From positions 1-34,121 of the forward strand of contig JNSE01000030.1 in NCBI GenBank assembly GCA_000754455.1: 34,121 bases of DNA, read 5' to 3'. Within the stretch, counting starts at the first letter, position 1; each line of letters begins with the position of its first letter. Shown here piece by piece: positions 8,801 through 14,814 of the stretch. The notes beneath the pieces are model-generated. The model worked only from the letters and a program-made list of their open reading frames with translations, made no database searches and had not been told where the DNA came from. Both the position numbers and the translations under genes were made by a program. The DNA comes from an actinobacterium acAMD-2. GTDB lineage: Bacteria > Actinomycetota > Actinomycetes > UBA12327.

Positions 8801-8977
8801 GTCTACGTCGGTGCCACCTACGTGGGGCAGATATCTCTCTACAAGTCCGGTGTCTCCAGCCGCTCCATGGTCCTCTTGCCCCGCTTCACCAGTAGCAAGG
8901 TGGGCCGGATCAAGATCGTGGTGGCTTCAACCGGCAAGACGGTGCGTCTCGACGGAGTGGCAATCTCGGGCTTCTAG
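2858..8977 (+). CDS. Giant secreted animal-type heme peroxidase with RTX-like repeats and fibronectin-III domains
   Basis: A 2,039-residue exported protein starting at ATG 2858, with GAGGGA 7 nt upstream. Order: Sec signal peptide 1-31 (cut after AQA); animal heme peroxidase domain about 230-850; RTX-like Ca-binding glycine/aspartate repeats about 904-1200 (GNDxxxGSGDDTIRG style); a linker ending LRNMERIQFTD near 1315; five fibronectin-III domains from about 1321, 1425, 1524, 1623 and 1721; an Ig-like segment from 1819; and a C-terminal cap from 1925. By motif alignment with myeloperoxidase, the heme residues are present: distal Asp248-His249, Arg478, Glu481, proximal His595 and its partner Asn678. 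It should oxidise small substrates or halides with H2O2 outside the cell. This resembles bacterial peroxicins, which normally lack a Sec signal. There is no LPXTG motif or C-terminal membrane helix, so it is probably released or held non-covalently. It stands as a single gene. Confidence 0.9.
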   Translation: MGLNRRLVGIVSATAVLAAVLVPLGASTAQAAPVGPGFTLTVPDLQYILSQIKIAEAHKAADKPATCTSGNGLTVANCAVPGTNPYVPGSLLATDLSDPRLVNGLRQTDGRNNNVVNGFSTWNGVRYTSSAGQSTWGSADQAFPRDTPENWRLTDTTNNSFGPVGSTYNPSSRPTNLIDPEPRVISNLISDQSAYNPAAVAASGADISGLTTDQQKQDTQLLIENTAPDGGQAAPYSGMFTLFGQFFDHGLDLVGKTSAEVVIIPLKPDDPLYREGERNNFMVLNRTVLDSNNAGTNTTTPWIDQNQTYTSAPSHQVFLRGYGCGGASSSAANCAVGSAPVSTGDLLDGAITHNLANWGEIKAQAANKLGIELTDYDVTNVPLLATDEFGRFLRGPNGFPLVVLKNGSLLEGNPVSPIKLVNFANAAKPDDLIQRTGHAFLDDIAHGAGPKWAWNGSAWAATHNTALLNKHFITGDGRGNENIGLTSIHTVFHSEHNRLVKDIKSIVSANQGAAAGAGTFAFSDWRVGNSAGAEFNGERLLQAARFVNEMEYQHLVFEEFVRKVQPGVRIFGGYDPSLNPNIVAEFANATYRYGHSQLNETVDRIAADGTDTSISLIDAFLSPDKFNNVDGQVLTADQAVGQIARGMSKQRGNEIDEFVTGALHNSLLGLPLDLGALNMARGRDTGMSSLNGTRRSYYSKTADGSMAPYGSWLEFGQALRHPASLINFVAAYGTHPSVTEATTVASKRAAATLLVKGGVGAPADRGEFLTSQGAWIPVNDKATTGLEDIDLWIGGLAEQRTMFGGMLGSTFDFIFRTQMENLQDSDRFYYLGRLPGIGLANQIEGNSLAEIIQRNSDAEGLPFLIFNAPSQTFDMSKSSLTYPDITLVGGATWVYGGSEHVVFNGTAGNDSVWSGSGDDTIRGNDGDDTATGGPGDDSIIGGLGDDTLSDPSGLDVVMSGDGSDFINTGGPGLDVYIAGAGADFTMGGGYGTEQLGGMGNDFMYGGTDADVVSGDEDSDWLEGGVGNDTLSGDLPALFGVDLAPPGDEVIIGDSGSNLLNGDGGVDIMVGGTQGTNSVLGGLGFDFSTYYNPRSMSAHVADLSLIAPPPGDPALGLQDAYLDTEALSGGDLNDTLSGDVRTTLSVVGTVGDTLNANDIPKISGLNTLLGGSAAFNTGDILIGGGGSDTLQGRQGNEVMDGDAYLQVQISAPASPAITGTTTVDPADASRVLVDSMTQLTSAVKKNHFTVSQLRIVRSIKWAKRTTELDVAVYNSARANFTVVAGPNGTVRVTDNTAGNLNEGVDTLRNMERIQFTDQTVNISAPSAPRNVVATYDEANLRIPVSWSQPAANGSLFAVTGYTARAFKAGTDVLVASCSTGQAGRNCNISANANGIVAYDVDVVATNTSGTGVPGPNPPITLIVPGAVTVPSQPLNVSGIANNSSVALSWTAPTDNGGAAIDRYVVTSTPGGTVCTVNIVAPAVAPATSCNATGLTNGTTYTFTVRARNVAGDSLASAPSLGLTPRTVPNTPGVINGTVGDQSVQLGWSTPSDNGGSPITVYKVFQNPGGAQVCSNVIVPPAAAPSTNCTVSGLTNGSNYTFTVRATNVVGDSNASSPSATFTPRAAPTQPLNVVGTPGDQSITVSWDRPANDGGSAITSYAVNQAGAAQVCTVVPAAPAAEPVTSCVVSGLTNGTNYAFTVRAVNSAGTSQSSGLSTPVSPRTVALAPTSVTNAARNAGATISWNAPASDGGSAVTGYKVFASPGDLQVCTVNITPPLLEPATNCIANGLVNSTPYTFTVKAVNAAGDSLPSAPSPTVTPDGVAPTAAMVAPSGVFQMGQTIGLTWSASDAGTGVQNTDVRYFRVRAGGGTPDSWEFLVQGTTDRSATLTGAAWGYRYCFQTRGHDEAGNDGAWSASKCTNVVADSRSFARSGFALKTASGYIGNSYETTTTKGAYLLSTSSQTVRQVGVVAMRCSSCGLVKVYVGATYVGQISLYKSGVSSRSMVLLPRFTSSKVGRIKIVVASTGKTVRLDGVAISGF
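5567..6460 (+). repeat. RTX-like Gly/Asp nonapeptide repeat region of the peroxidase
   Basis: In-frame coding repeats give GxGxD-type nonapeptides such as GSGDDTIRG, GPGDDSIIG, GLGDDTLSD, GMGNDFMYG, GVGNDTLSG and GGGSDTLQG. They thin out towards the 3' end, with an insertion around 6120-6350. The family binds Ca2+ in parallel beta-rolls. The repeats are diverged at DNA level and are not tandem copies. Confidence 0.85.
6823..8315 (+). repeat. Five tandem fibronectin-III domains, four with a conserved cysteine pair
   Basis: Each unit of about 98 residues has the FnIII pattern: P..P..V, then VSW/LSW..P.DNGG..I..Y.V, then GLTNGT.YTFTVRA.N..G.S. Units 2-5 each carry VC near the middle and a C just before the GLxN turn, about 17 residues apart, suggesting one disulfide per domain. 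Unit 1 is more diverged but also has two nearby cysteines. Confidence 0.8.
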
Positions 8978-8990
8978 GATCTGTAGCCCG

Positions 8991-9017
8991 TTGCTGGCCT
9001 GCGGTTTGCCCTAAGAC
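8991..9017 (+). promoter_or_regulatory. Weak promoter candidate for hup
   Basis: TTGCTG (8991-8996) and TAAGAC (9012-9017) are separated by only 15 bp, shorter than the usual 17. If used, transcription would start near 9024 and give a leader of about 87 nt containing both hairpins described next. Confidence 0.3.
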
Positions 9018-9030
9018 TTACCGAGGGGGG

Positions 9031-9086
9031 TGCCTGCCTAGGTGGGGCCTACCCCCTAGGGTTCTAGGTAGGCACGCAGCCGTGCC
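9031..9086 (+). promoter_or_regulatory. Two overlapping, mutually exclusive hairpins upstream of hup
   Basis: Arm TGCCTGCCTAG (9031-9041) pairs with CTAGGTAGGCA (9064-9074) over 11 bp with one G-U; its loop can form an inner GGGG/CCCC stem (9044-9047 with 9052-9055). GGCACG (9071-9076) pairs perfectly with CGTGCC (9081-9086) around CAGC. The two stems share 9071-9074, so only one can form fully. No T-run follows either, so simple intrinsic termination of the peroxidase transcript is not clear. A leader switch for hup is possible. Confidence 0.5.
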
Positions 9087-9110
9087 ACACCCGTACTCAA
9101 GGAGAAGTCT

Positions 9111-9398
9111 GTGAACCGCAGTGAATTGGTGGCCGCTGTTGCCGCAAAGACCGGTCAGAGCGCCAAGGACGTTGACGCTGTCCTCAAGGGTTTTGCCGAT
9201 GTAGTCGCATCCGAACTGGGCTCGAGCAAGAGCGCCAAGGTGAGTCTGCCTGGCTTCTTGACCTTCGAGACCGGCTTCCGCAACGCCCGTACCGCCCGTA
9301 ACCCTCAGACCGGTGCTGAGATCCAGGTTGCCGCCACGCACACCGCCAAGGTGTCAGCTGGCTCAAACCTCAAGGCTGCGGCACAAAAGAACAACTAA
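9111..9398 (+). CDS. hup: Nucleoid-associated protein HU
   Basis: A 95-residue histone-like DNA-binding protein. It starts NRSELVAAVAAKTG and carries the family arm signature LPGFLTFETGFRNARTARNP followed by QTGAEI. HU dimers bend DNA and organise the nucleoid. It lacks the long Lys/Ala-rich C-terminal tail of mycobacterial HupB. The start is GTG 9111, with AAGGAG 6 nt upstream, a strong ribosome-binding site fitting an abundant protein. The leader holds the two competing hairpins. bldC is convergent, 43 bp downstream. Confidence 0.95.
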   Translation: MNRSELVAAVAAKTGQSAKDVDAVLKGFADVVASELGSSKSAKVSLPGFLTFETGFRNARTARNPQTGAEIQVAATHTAKVSAGSNLKAAAQKNN

Positions 9399-9418
9399 GT
9401 TCCACCCAGCACTTCTAC

Positions 9419-9434
9419 GCGCCGTCAAGGGCGC
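9419..9434. terminator. Possible bidirectional terminator between hup and bldC
   Basis: GCGCC and GGCGC pair around GTCAAG in the 43-bp gap between two convergent genes. The stem is only 5 bp and lacks a T-run, so this is a weak call based largely on position. Confidence 0.3.
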
Positions 9435-9441
9435 TCATCGC

Positions 9442-9663
9442 TTAGGCGGTGGGGTCATCCTTGGCGGCGCGTTGCTGTGGGATGCCTTCGAGCAATTCCC
9501 GCACCTCGGACTCGCGATAGCGGCGATGCCCACCCAGCGTGCGAATGGCCGAAATCTTTCCCGCCTTGGCCCAGCGGGTGACCGTCTTGGGGTCGACTCG
9601 GAACATCGCCGCCACTTCGGCAGGCGTGAGCAGGTTTTCTGCCTCGGATGAGTCGTGGACCAT
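9442..9663 (-). CDS. bldC: BldC-type MerR-family DNA-binding regulator
   Basis: A 73-residue protein that is almost entirely a winged-helix MerR-type DNA-binding domain: LLTPAEVAAMFRVDPKTVTR, then WAKAGKISAIRTLGGHRRYR. Streptomyces BldC, which it closely resembles, lacks an effector domain, binds DNA repeats head-to-tail and delays differentiation. In a non-sporulating relative its targets are unknown. It starts at ATG 9663, with GGGGGA about 8 nt upstream. It is divergent from the DUF3073 gene across about 200 bp. The bldC, DUF3073, purM, purF neighbourhood is typical of actinobacteria. Confidence 0.93.
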   Translation of the reverse strand: MVHDSSEAENLLTPAEVAAMFRVDPKTVTRWAKAGKISAIRTLGGHRRYRESEVRELLEGIPQQRAAKDDPTA

Positions 9664-9826
9664 TGTGTAAATCCCCCTGTAATTGATTGCTGATGCCCAT
9701 CCTGCCTTACGGGCCGTGAAACTTAGGTGCTTTTGGGCGAAAGTTCCGATCCCGACCGAATTGTCTCGCCTGCCCTGAATGCGTAAAGGCGCCCTTTGAG
9801 GGTAGCCTTAGGAATGTTCCCGTAGC

Positions 9827-9840
9827 GGCCCGTGAGGGCC
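9827..9840 (+). other. Hairpin in the DUF3073 leader
   Basis: GGCCC and GGGCC pair perfectly around GTGA, a GNRA tetraloop, 26 nt before the DUF3073 start. Just upstream, TAGCCT (9803-9808) could be a -10 element, but no good -35 is visible. The rest of the 9664-9866 gap shows nothing recognisable. Confidence 0.4.
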
Positions 9841-9866
9841 ACCTGAGCACATGAGGGGGTCGAGCC

Positions 9867-10055
9867 ATGGGGCGCGGCCGAGCCAAAGCCAAGCAGACCA
9901 AGGTCGCTCGCGAGTTGAAGTACGCCTCCAGCGGGACCGATTTGGACGCCCTGCAGGCGGAACTTGCTCAGTCTTCATCGCAATCAAGCGCATCGTCTAG
10001 CGATAGCGAATCTGATGACGACACTACCTACGAGTACGACAAGGACAACGACTAA
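9867..10055 (+). CDS. DUF3073 family small protein
   Basis: A 62-residue protein with a basic N-terminus (GRGRAKAKQTKVARELKY) and a strongly acidic, serine-rich C-terminus (Ser/Asp/Glu run, ending in Tyr/Asp/Lys/Asn). This charge-split pattern is the hallmark of DUF3073 (PF11273), an actinobacterial family of unknown function often found beside bldC and purM. The basic part could contact nucleic acid; this is inference only. AGGGGG lies 8 nt before ATG 9867. Its stop codon is 1 bp from that of the convergent purM, leaving no room for a separate terminator. Confidence 0.9.
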   Translation: MGRGRAKAKQTKVARELKYASSGTDLDALQAELAQSSSQSSASSSDSESDDDTTYEYDKDND

Positions 10056-10056
10056 A

Positions 10057-11151
10057 TCAGTTCGTGTAGTCGCCTTGTAGTTGAGCTGAACCGCCGCCGC
10101 CGCCCTTTGCGGGAGCATCCCCGAGTTCGCCGTCTTGGCGGTCGCGAATTTCACCGGTTACCCAGGCGCTAATTCCACGCTGGGCTAGGAGCGACAAGGC
10201 AGAATCCACACTGTCAGGCGCAACGATCGCCATCATGCCGATGCCCATGTTGAGCGTCTTTTCCAACTCGACGCGGTCAACATTTCCGAGGTCGCCGATG
10301 GTGGTGAATACCGCAGGTGGCGTCCACGTACCGCGACGAAGATCGGCGTGTAGGTGTGTGGGCAAAACGCGAGCCAAGTTGGCAGCGATTCCGCCACCGG
10401 TGATGTGGGTAAAGGCGCGCAGTTCAATCGAGGCGTCGCGGGCTAGAGCCAAGCAGTCCAGCGAGTAAATCGCGGTGGGCTCAAGGAGTTCGGCACCTAA
10501 GGTTCGGCCAAACTCAGGTACGTCGCGGTCTAGTGACCATCCGGCGATGGTGAAAAACACGTGGCGGGCGAGCGAGTAGCCATTCGAGTGCAGGCCGCTT
10601 GACGCCATAGAGATCACCACGTCACCAGCACGAACGCGGCCTGGTCCCAAGAGCTGGTCGGCGTCGACAACTCCTGTGCCGGCTCCGGCCAGGTCGTATT
10701 CATCAGGCCCAAGCAAGCCAGGATGCTCGGCGGTTTCGCCGCCAACGAGTGCGCAACCAGCCTTTTCGCAACCTGCAGCGATTCCGCTGACAATGGCCGC
10801 AATGCGCTCGGGCACTACTTTGCCAGTGGCGATGTAGTCGGTCATGAACAACGGTTCAGCGCCACACACCACGAGGTCATCAACAACCATCGCCACAAGG
10901 TCGAGCCCAATCGTGTGGTGAATGTCCATGGCTTGGGCGATCGCCACTTTGGTGCCGACGCCGTCCGTCGAAGTCGCTAGTAGTGGCTTGGCATAGTTCT
11001 TTACCGCTGAGATATCAAACAAGCCAGCAAAGCCGCCGAAGTCGCCGACCACTTCCGGGCGACCGGTTGCCTTGATCGACGCCTTCATGAGGGCAACGGC
11101 GCGCTCTCCTGCTTCTACGTCAACGCCGGCTGCGGCGTACGAGGAGGTCAT
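10057..11151 (-). CDS. purM: Phosphoribosylformylglycinamidine cyclo-ligase (AIR synthetase)
   Basis: PurM closes FGAM to aminoimidazole ribotide with ATP, step five of IMP synthesis. The 364-residue product has the PurM/PurL fold motifs STDGVGTK at 61-68 and GGETAEHPG at 137-145, followed by the C-terminal domain with ASSGLHSNGYSLAR. The last 15 residues form a Gly-rich tail (KGGGGGSAQLQGDYTN region) beyond the conserved domain. The start ATG overlaps the purF stop as ATGA (11148-11151), so translation is probably coupled. It is the last gene of a purF-purM unit. Confidence 0.96.
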   Translation of the reverse strand: MTSSYAAAGVDVEAGERAVALMKASIKATGRPEVVGDFGGFAGLFDISAVKNYAKPLLATSTDGVGTKVAIAQAMDIHHTIGLDLVAMVVDDLVVCGAEPLFMTDYIATGKVVPERIAAIVSGIAAGCEKAGCALVGGETAEHPGLLGPDEYDLAGAGTGVVDADQLLGPGRVRAGDVVISMASSGLHSNGYSLARHVFFTIAGWSLDRDVPEFGRTLGAELLEPTAIYSLDCLALARDASIELRAFTHITGGGIAANLARVLPTHLHADLRRGTWTPPAVFTTIGDLGNVDRVELEKTLNMGIGMMAIVAPDSVDSALSLLAQRGISAWVTGEIRDRQDGELGDAPAKGGGGGSAQLQGDYTN

Positions 11152-12683
11152 GGGCGACTCAATGCATCGCTTGCACCGCCACCTACGAGGTCAATATCAA
11201 CCAACGTGGTGGTTTCTGGGGTGTTCTTGGCGGTGAGGGCTGGTTCAGGAATTTCGACGGGGTAGACGCCATCAAAGCAGGCCCGACACAGGTGGTCCTT
11301 CTTGATCGTCGTGGCATCAACGAGTTCTTCAAGAGAGACATACGACAGCGAATCGGCTCCGATAGAGGCCCGAATGTCATCCACAGTCAGGCCGTTGGCA
11401 ATCAGCTCTGCGCGGCTCGCAAAGTCAATGCCGTAAAAACAAGGCCACTTGACGGGGGGAGACGAGATTCGCACGTGTACTTCGGTAGCGCCGGCTTCGC
11501 GCAGCATGCGCACTAGCGCACGTTGGGTGTTGCCACGCACGATGGAGTCGTCAACAACGACGAGGCGCTTGCCTTCGATGACATCGCGCAGCGGGTTGAG
11601 CTTGAGACGAATACCCAGTTGGCGAATGGTTTGGCTGGGCTGAATAAAGGTGCGACCAACGTAGGCGTTCTTGACCAGCCCTTGCGCGTAAACGATGCCA
11701 CTTTCCTGCGAGTAGCCAATGGCGGCTGGTGTTCCAGACTCGGGGACAGGAATCACCAGGTCTGCTTCAACCGGCGCTTCACGCGCGAGCCTGCGACCGA
11801 CTTCGACGCGTACTTCGTTGACGCTAACACCGGAGATGGTGGTATCTGGTCGAGCCAAGTACACATATTCGAACAAGCAACCCTTGGGCTCAGGTTCGGC
11901 GAAGCGTTGTGAACGCAAACCGTTTTCGTCGATGGCGATCAGTTCGCCAGCTTCAATCTCGCGCACGAAACTAGCGCCGACGATGTCCAAGGCCGCTGTC
12001 TCGCTAGCCACCACCCAACCGCGCTCAAGGCGACCGAGCACCATGGGGCGAATTCCTTGAGGGTCCCTGGCTGCGTACAGGGTGTTTTCATCCATAAAGA
12101 CCAAGCAGAAGGCGCCGCGCAGTTGGGGCAGCACCTCCATCGCACACGATTCCAGCGATCGTTCTGGGTGAGCGGCCATCAAGGCCGCGATCAGGTCGGT
12201 GTCATTGGTGGCTTTGGGCGTGGTGGAAAAACTCCCAGGGAAATTCAATTCCCCGGTGTTGCGCAAGTTGTCAAGAATTTGTGCGAGGTCACCGGTGTTG
12301 GTCAAGTTGCCGTTATGACCAAGGGCGATGCTTCCGGTTGCTGTTGCACGGAATGTGGGTTGTGCGTTTTCCCATACTGATGCACCGGTCGTGGAGTAGC
12401 GCGTATGACCAATCGCGAGGTGCCCGCTGAGTGATTCGAGCATGCCTTCATTGAAGACTTGTGAGACCAAACCCATGTCTTTGTAGACGACAATTTGATC
12501 GCCATCTGAAACGGCAATACCTGCGGATTCTTGTCCGCGGTGCTGAAGTGCGTAGAGACCGAAGTACGTAAGTTTGGCTACTTCTTCGCCCGGCGCCCAC
12601 ACTCCGAATACGCCACAAGCATCCTGCGGTCCCTTGTCGCCAGGGAGCAGATCGTGGTTGAGGAGCCCATCGCCTTTAGGCAC
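11148..12683 (-). CDS. purF: Amidophosphoribosyltransferase
   Basis: PurF makes phosphoribosylamine from PRPP and glutamine, the committed step of purine synthesis. In this 511-residue protein a 22-residue propeptide precedes Cys23 (DACGVFG), the N-terminal glutaminase nucleophile after processing. The PRPP loop is LVVVDDSIVRGNT at 374-386. Cys269, Cys415 and the pair Cys466/Cys469 match the four ligands of the [4Fe-4S] cluster in the Bacillus-type enzyme, so this is the oxygen-sensitive class. The start is GTG 12683 with no Shine-Dalgarno; TAGACT ends 6 nt upstream, suggesting a leaderless message. Confidence 0.96.
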   Translation of the reverse strand: MPKGDGLLNHDLLPGDKGPQDACGVFGVWAPGEEVAKLTYFGLYALQHRGQESAGIAVSDGDQIVVYKDMGLVSQVFNEGMLESLSGHLAIGHTRYSTTGASVWENAQPTFRATATGSIALGHNGNLTNTGDLAQILDNLRNTGELNFPGSFSTTPKATNDTDLIAALMAAHPERSLESCAMEVLPQLRGAFCLVFMDENTLYAARDPQGIRPMVLGRLERGWVVASETAALDIVGASFVREIEAGELIAIDENGLRSQRFAEPEPKGCLFEYVYLARPDTTISGVSVNEVRVEVGRRLAREAPVEADLVIPVPESGTPAAIGYSQESGIVYAQGLVKNAYVGRTFIQPSQTIRQLGIRLKLNPLRDVIEGKRLVVVDDSIVRGNTQRALVRMLREAGATEVHVRISSPPVKWPCFYGIDFASRAELIANGLTVDDIRASIGADSLSYVSLEELVDATTIKKDHLCRACFDGVYPVEIPEPALTAKNTPETTTLVDIDLVGGGASDALSRP

Positions 12684-12700
12684 ATCCGCAGTCTATCGGC
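12684..12700 (-). promoter_or_regulatory. purF promoter with the shared purine 12-mer
   Basis: Read on the minus strand, GCCGATAGACTG (12700-12689) contains TAGACT as a -10, followed by GCGGAT and the GTG start. This spacing puts the transcription start at or next to the first codon. The same 12-mer lies upstream of purS. The element overlaps the stop codon of the upstream ABC transporter gene. No good -35 is visible. Confidence 0.55.
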
Positions 12701-14724
12701 TAGCCCATGGGCATGGATGCTGCAGCCCGCCCGGCGTCGCCAAAACGACCTGGCTTCTTGGGACCGCCATCGCCACCTTCACCCTGATCGTGGTCCTCAT
12801 CCTTGGCTGGCATGGGGACCACGTGCCCATCGCTGAGGATGATGCCGTCTTCAAACCTAGCCTCGATGGCTCCACCACCAAACTGCTGCTCGTACAAGTC
12901 GGCGTAGACGCCACCGTGGGCTAGAAGCTCGTCATGCGATCCATGCTCGACAATTTGGCCGTCGTTGACGGCAAAGATCACGTCCGCCGAGCGAATCGTG
13001 GACAGACGGTGGGCAATCGCGATCGTGGTGCGGTTCTTCATCAAGGGCTTTAACGCTGCCTGAACTAAGCGCTCATTCGTGGTGTCGAGAGCTGAGGTGG
13101 CTTCATCAAGGATGAGGATGCGGGGGTTCTTCAAGATCACGCGTGCGATGGAGAGCCGTTGCTTTTCACCACCGCTGAGGCGGTAACCGCGTTCACCAAC
13201 CATGGTGTCGTAGCCCTCATCAAAGGTGAGAATCCGGTCGTGGATCTGAGCGGCTCGGGCGGCAGCCTGAATCTGCTCGTCAGTGGCTTCTGGGTTGGCG
13301 TAGCGCAGGTTCTGGTTGATGGTGGCGTGGAAGAGGTAGCTCTCCTGGGTGACCACTCCGATGGCGTCGGCCAGTGAGGTGGCCTTGAGGTCGCGGACGT
13401 CGTGACCATCGATGCGTACGGCGCCTTCGGTGACCTCATACAGGCGCGGAACCAAGTAGGAAATGGTGGTCTTACCCGCTCCGCTGGGGCCGACAAAGGC
13501 GGCAAGCATGCCCGGCTCAATGGTGAAGTCCACGCCTTTGAGGGCATAGGTCGGTTCGCCCTTTTTCGGCTTGGGATCGTAAGAAAAGCGCACCGCATCA
13601 AATTCGATACGACCTTGGACGGGTTCGGGAAGGTCAATGGCGTCGTCTTTATCAACGATGTCGGCTTCAACGTCGAGATAATCAAAGATGCGGTTGAACA
13701 ATGCAAGCGAACTCGAGATCTCCGTGGTGCTTTGCAGGAGTTGGCCTAAGGGGAAGAAGAGTCGGGTCTGCAATCCGGTGAACGCCAAGATGGTGCCGGC
13801 GGTGATGACGATTCCACCAGTGTTGACGTAGCCAGTGACGATAAACACTGCGACGGGCAAGACAGAAAAGAACGACGAGACCACGATGAAGAATCCGCGG
13901 CCAACAATTTGCTGTTTGACTTGAAGGCGGGCCAGGATCGAACTTTGCTTGCGGTAACCGTCAGAAGCACCGGCTTGCTGGCCGTTGGACTTGGCGAGCA
14001 AAACGCCTGAAACACTCAGGGATTCCTCAGTAATAGCTGACATATCAGCCAAGGACACTTGAGTAGCAGCACTGACGCGACGCCGATATTTGCCCACCAC
14101 AGAGGTGAGCCAAATAAAGACCGGCAAGATGATCAACGAAACGACGGTTAGCTGCCAGGACAAGATAACCATGGCAATAACCGTGGAAATCAGGACGACA
14201 ACGTTGCTGACGTAGGTCGCTGCCGTGTCACTGACAACGGTTTGAAGCCCACCCACATCGTTTTGTAGCCGCGATTGAATTTCGCCGGTGCGAGTTCCAG
14301 TAAAGAACTTCAGTGACAACGATTGCAAGTGATCAAAAAGTTTGGTGCGCAGATCACGCAGAACGGCCTGGCCGATTCCCGCTGTTAAGTAGGTCTGCCA
14401 AAGCCCGAGGAGTGCACCAAGAATGGTGAGCCCCACGAGCTCAAGACTGATCTTCCAGAGCAGGTCAATATTGGGCAGTTCCGAGGCGGGGAAAAGCGCC
14501 TTGTCGATGAGATTGCGGATGAGTAAGGGCGTCAAGATGCTCAGCGCACCGCTGATGATGACGATCGCCGAGACGATGCTCAAACCCACTTTGTGGGGTT
14601 TAAAGAGGGCGATCACGCGCGGAATGGTGCCTGGTGGCAACGCCGAGGTCTCGGGAAGCGTGTCAGGACCCATCAATGATCGCGGGCCTCCGCTGGACGG
14701 TCGCGCTCCCATGGGTTGGCTCAT
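12700..14724 (-). CDS. ABC exporter, fused membrane and ATPase domains
   Basis: A 674-residue half-transporter that works as a dimer in the membrane. An N-terminal disordered stretch (1-30) precedes a six-helix type-1 exporter domain (about 45-330). The ATPase follows: Walker A GPSGAGKT 412-419, Q-loop near 460, signature LSGGE 516-520, Walker B ILILDE 536-541 and switch His572. The C-terminal 35 residues are an unusual acidic then Gly/Lys-rich tail (KDEDHDQGEGGDGG). This is the MsbA/multidrug-like family; the substrate cannot be told from sequence. No Shine-Dalgarno precedes ATG 14724, and TACCCT lies 7 nt upstream, so it may be leaderless. purF follows after 16 bp. Confidence 0.92.
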   Translation of the reverse strand: MSQPMGARPSSGGPRSLMGPDTLPETSALPPGTIPRVIALFKPHKVGLSIVSAIVIISGALSILTPLLIRNLIDKALFPASELPNIDLLWKISLELVGLTILGALLGLWQTYLTAGIGQAVLRDLRTKLFDHLQSLSLKFFTGTRTGEIQSRLQNDVGGLQTVVSDTAATYVSNVVVLISTVIAMVILSWQLTVVSLIILPVFIWLTSVVGKYRRRVSAATQVSLADMSAITEESLSVSGVLLAKSNGQQAGASDGYRKQSSILARLQVKQQIVGRGFFIVVSSFFSVLPVAVFIVTGYVNTGGIVITAGTILAFTGLQTRLFFPLGQLLQSTTEISSSLALFNRIFDYLDVEADIVDKDDAIDLPEPVQGRIEFDAVRFSYDPKPKKGEPTYALKGVDFTIEPGMLAAFVGPSGAGKTTISYLVPRLYEVTEGAVRIDGHDVRDLKATSLADAIGVVTQESYLFHATINQNLRYANPEATDEQIQAAARAAQIHDRILTFDEGYDTMVGERGYRLSGGEKQRLSIARVILKNPRILILDEATSALDTTNERLVQAALKPLMKNRTTIAIAHRLSTIRSADVIFAVNDGQIVEHGSHDELLAHGGVYADLYEQQFGGGAIEARFEDGIILSDGHVVPMPAKDEDHDQGEGGDGGPKKPGRFGDAGRAAASMPMG

Positions 14725-14737
14725 AAGGTTCAGGGTA
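14725..14737 (-). promoter_or_regulatory. Leaderless-type -10 of the ABC exporter gene
   Basis: TACCCT (14737-14732, minus strand) is followed by GAACCTT and then ATG. No ribosome-binding site is present, and the spacing suits transcription starting at the A of the start codon. Confidence 0.45.
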
Positions 14738-14814
14738 TTCCGGATGGCGAAACAGCGCCCACTCAGGCAAGCCAGCCGGTAGGGTCAACCTCCCCCTACG
14801 CCTCTGGAGACCCT

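Noticed and set aside
14716..14814. An N-terminal extension of the DUF1838 protein from ATG 14716
   Set aside because: It would overlap the divergent exporter gene and its promoter; the extra residues look unconserved, and GTG 14815 has a good ribosome-binding site.
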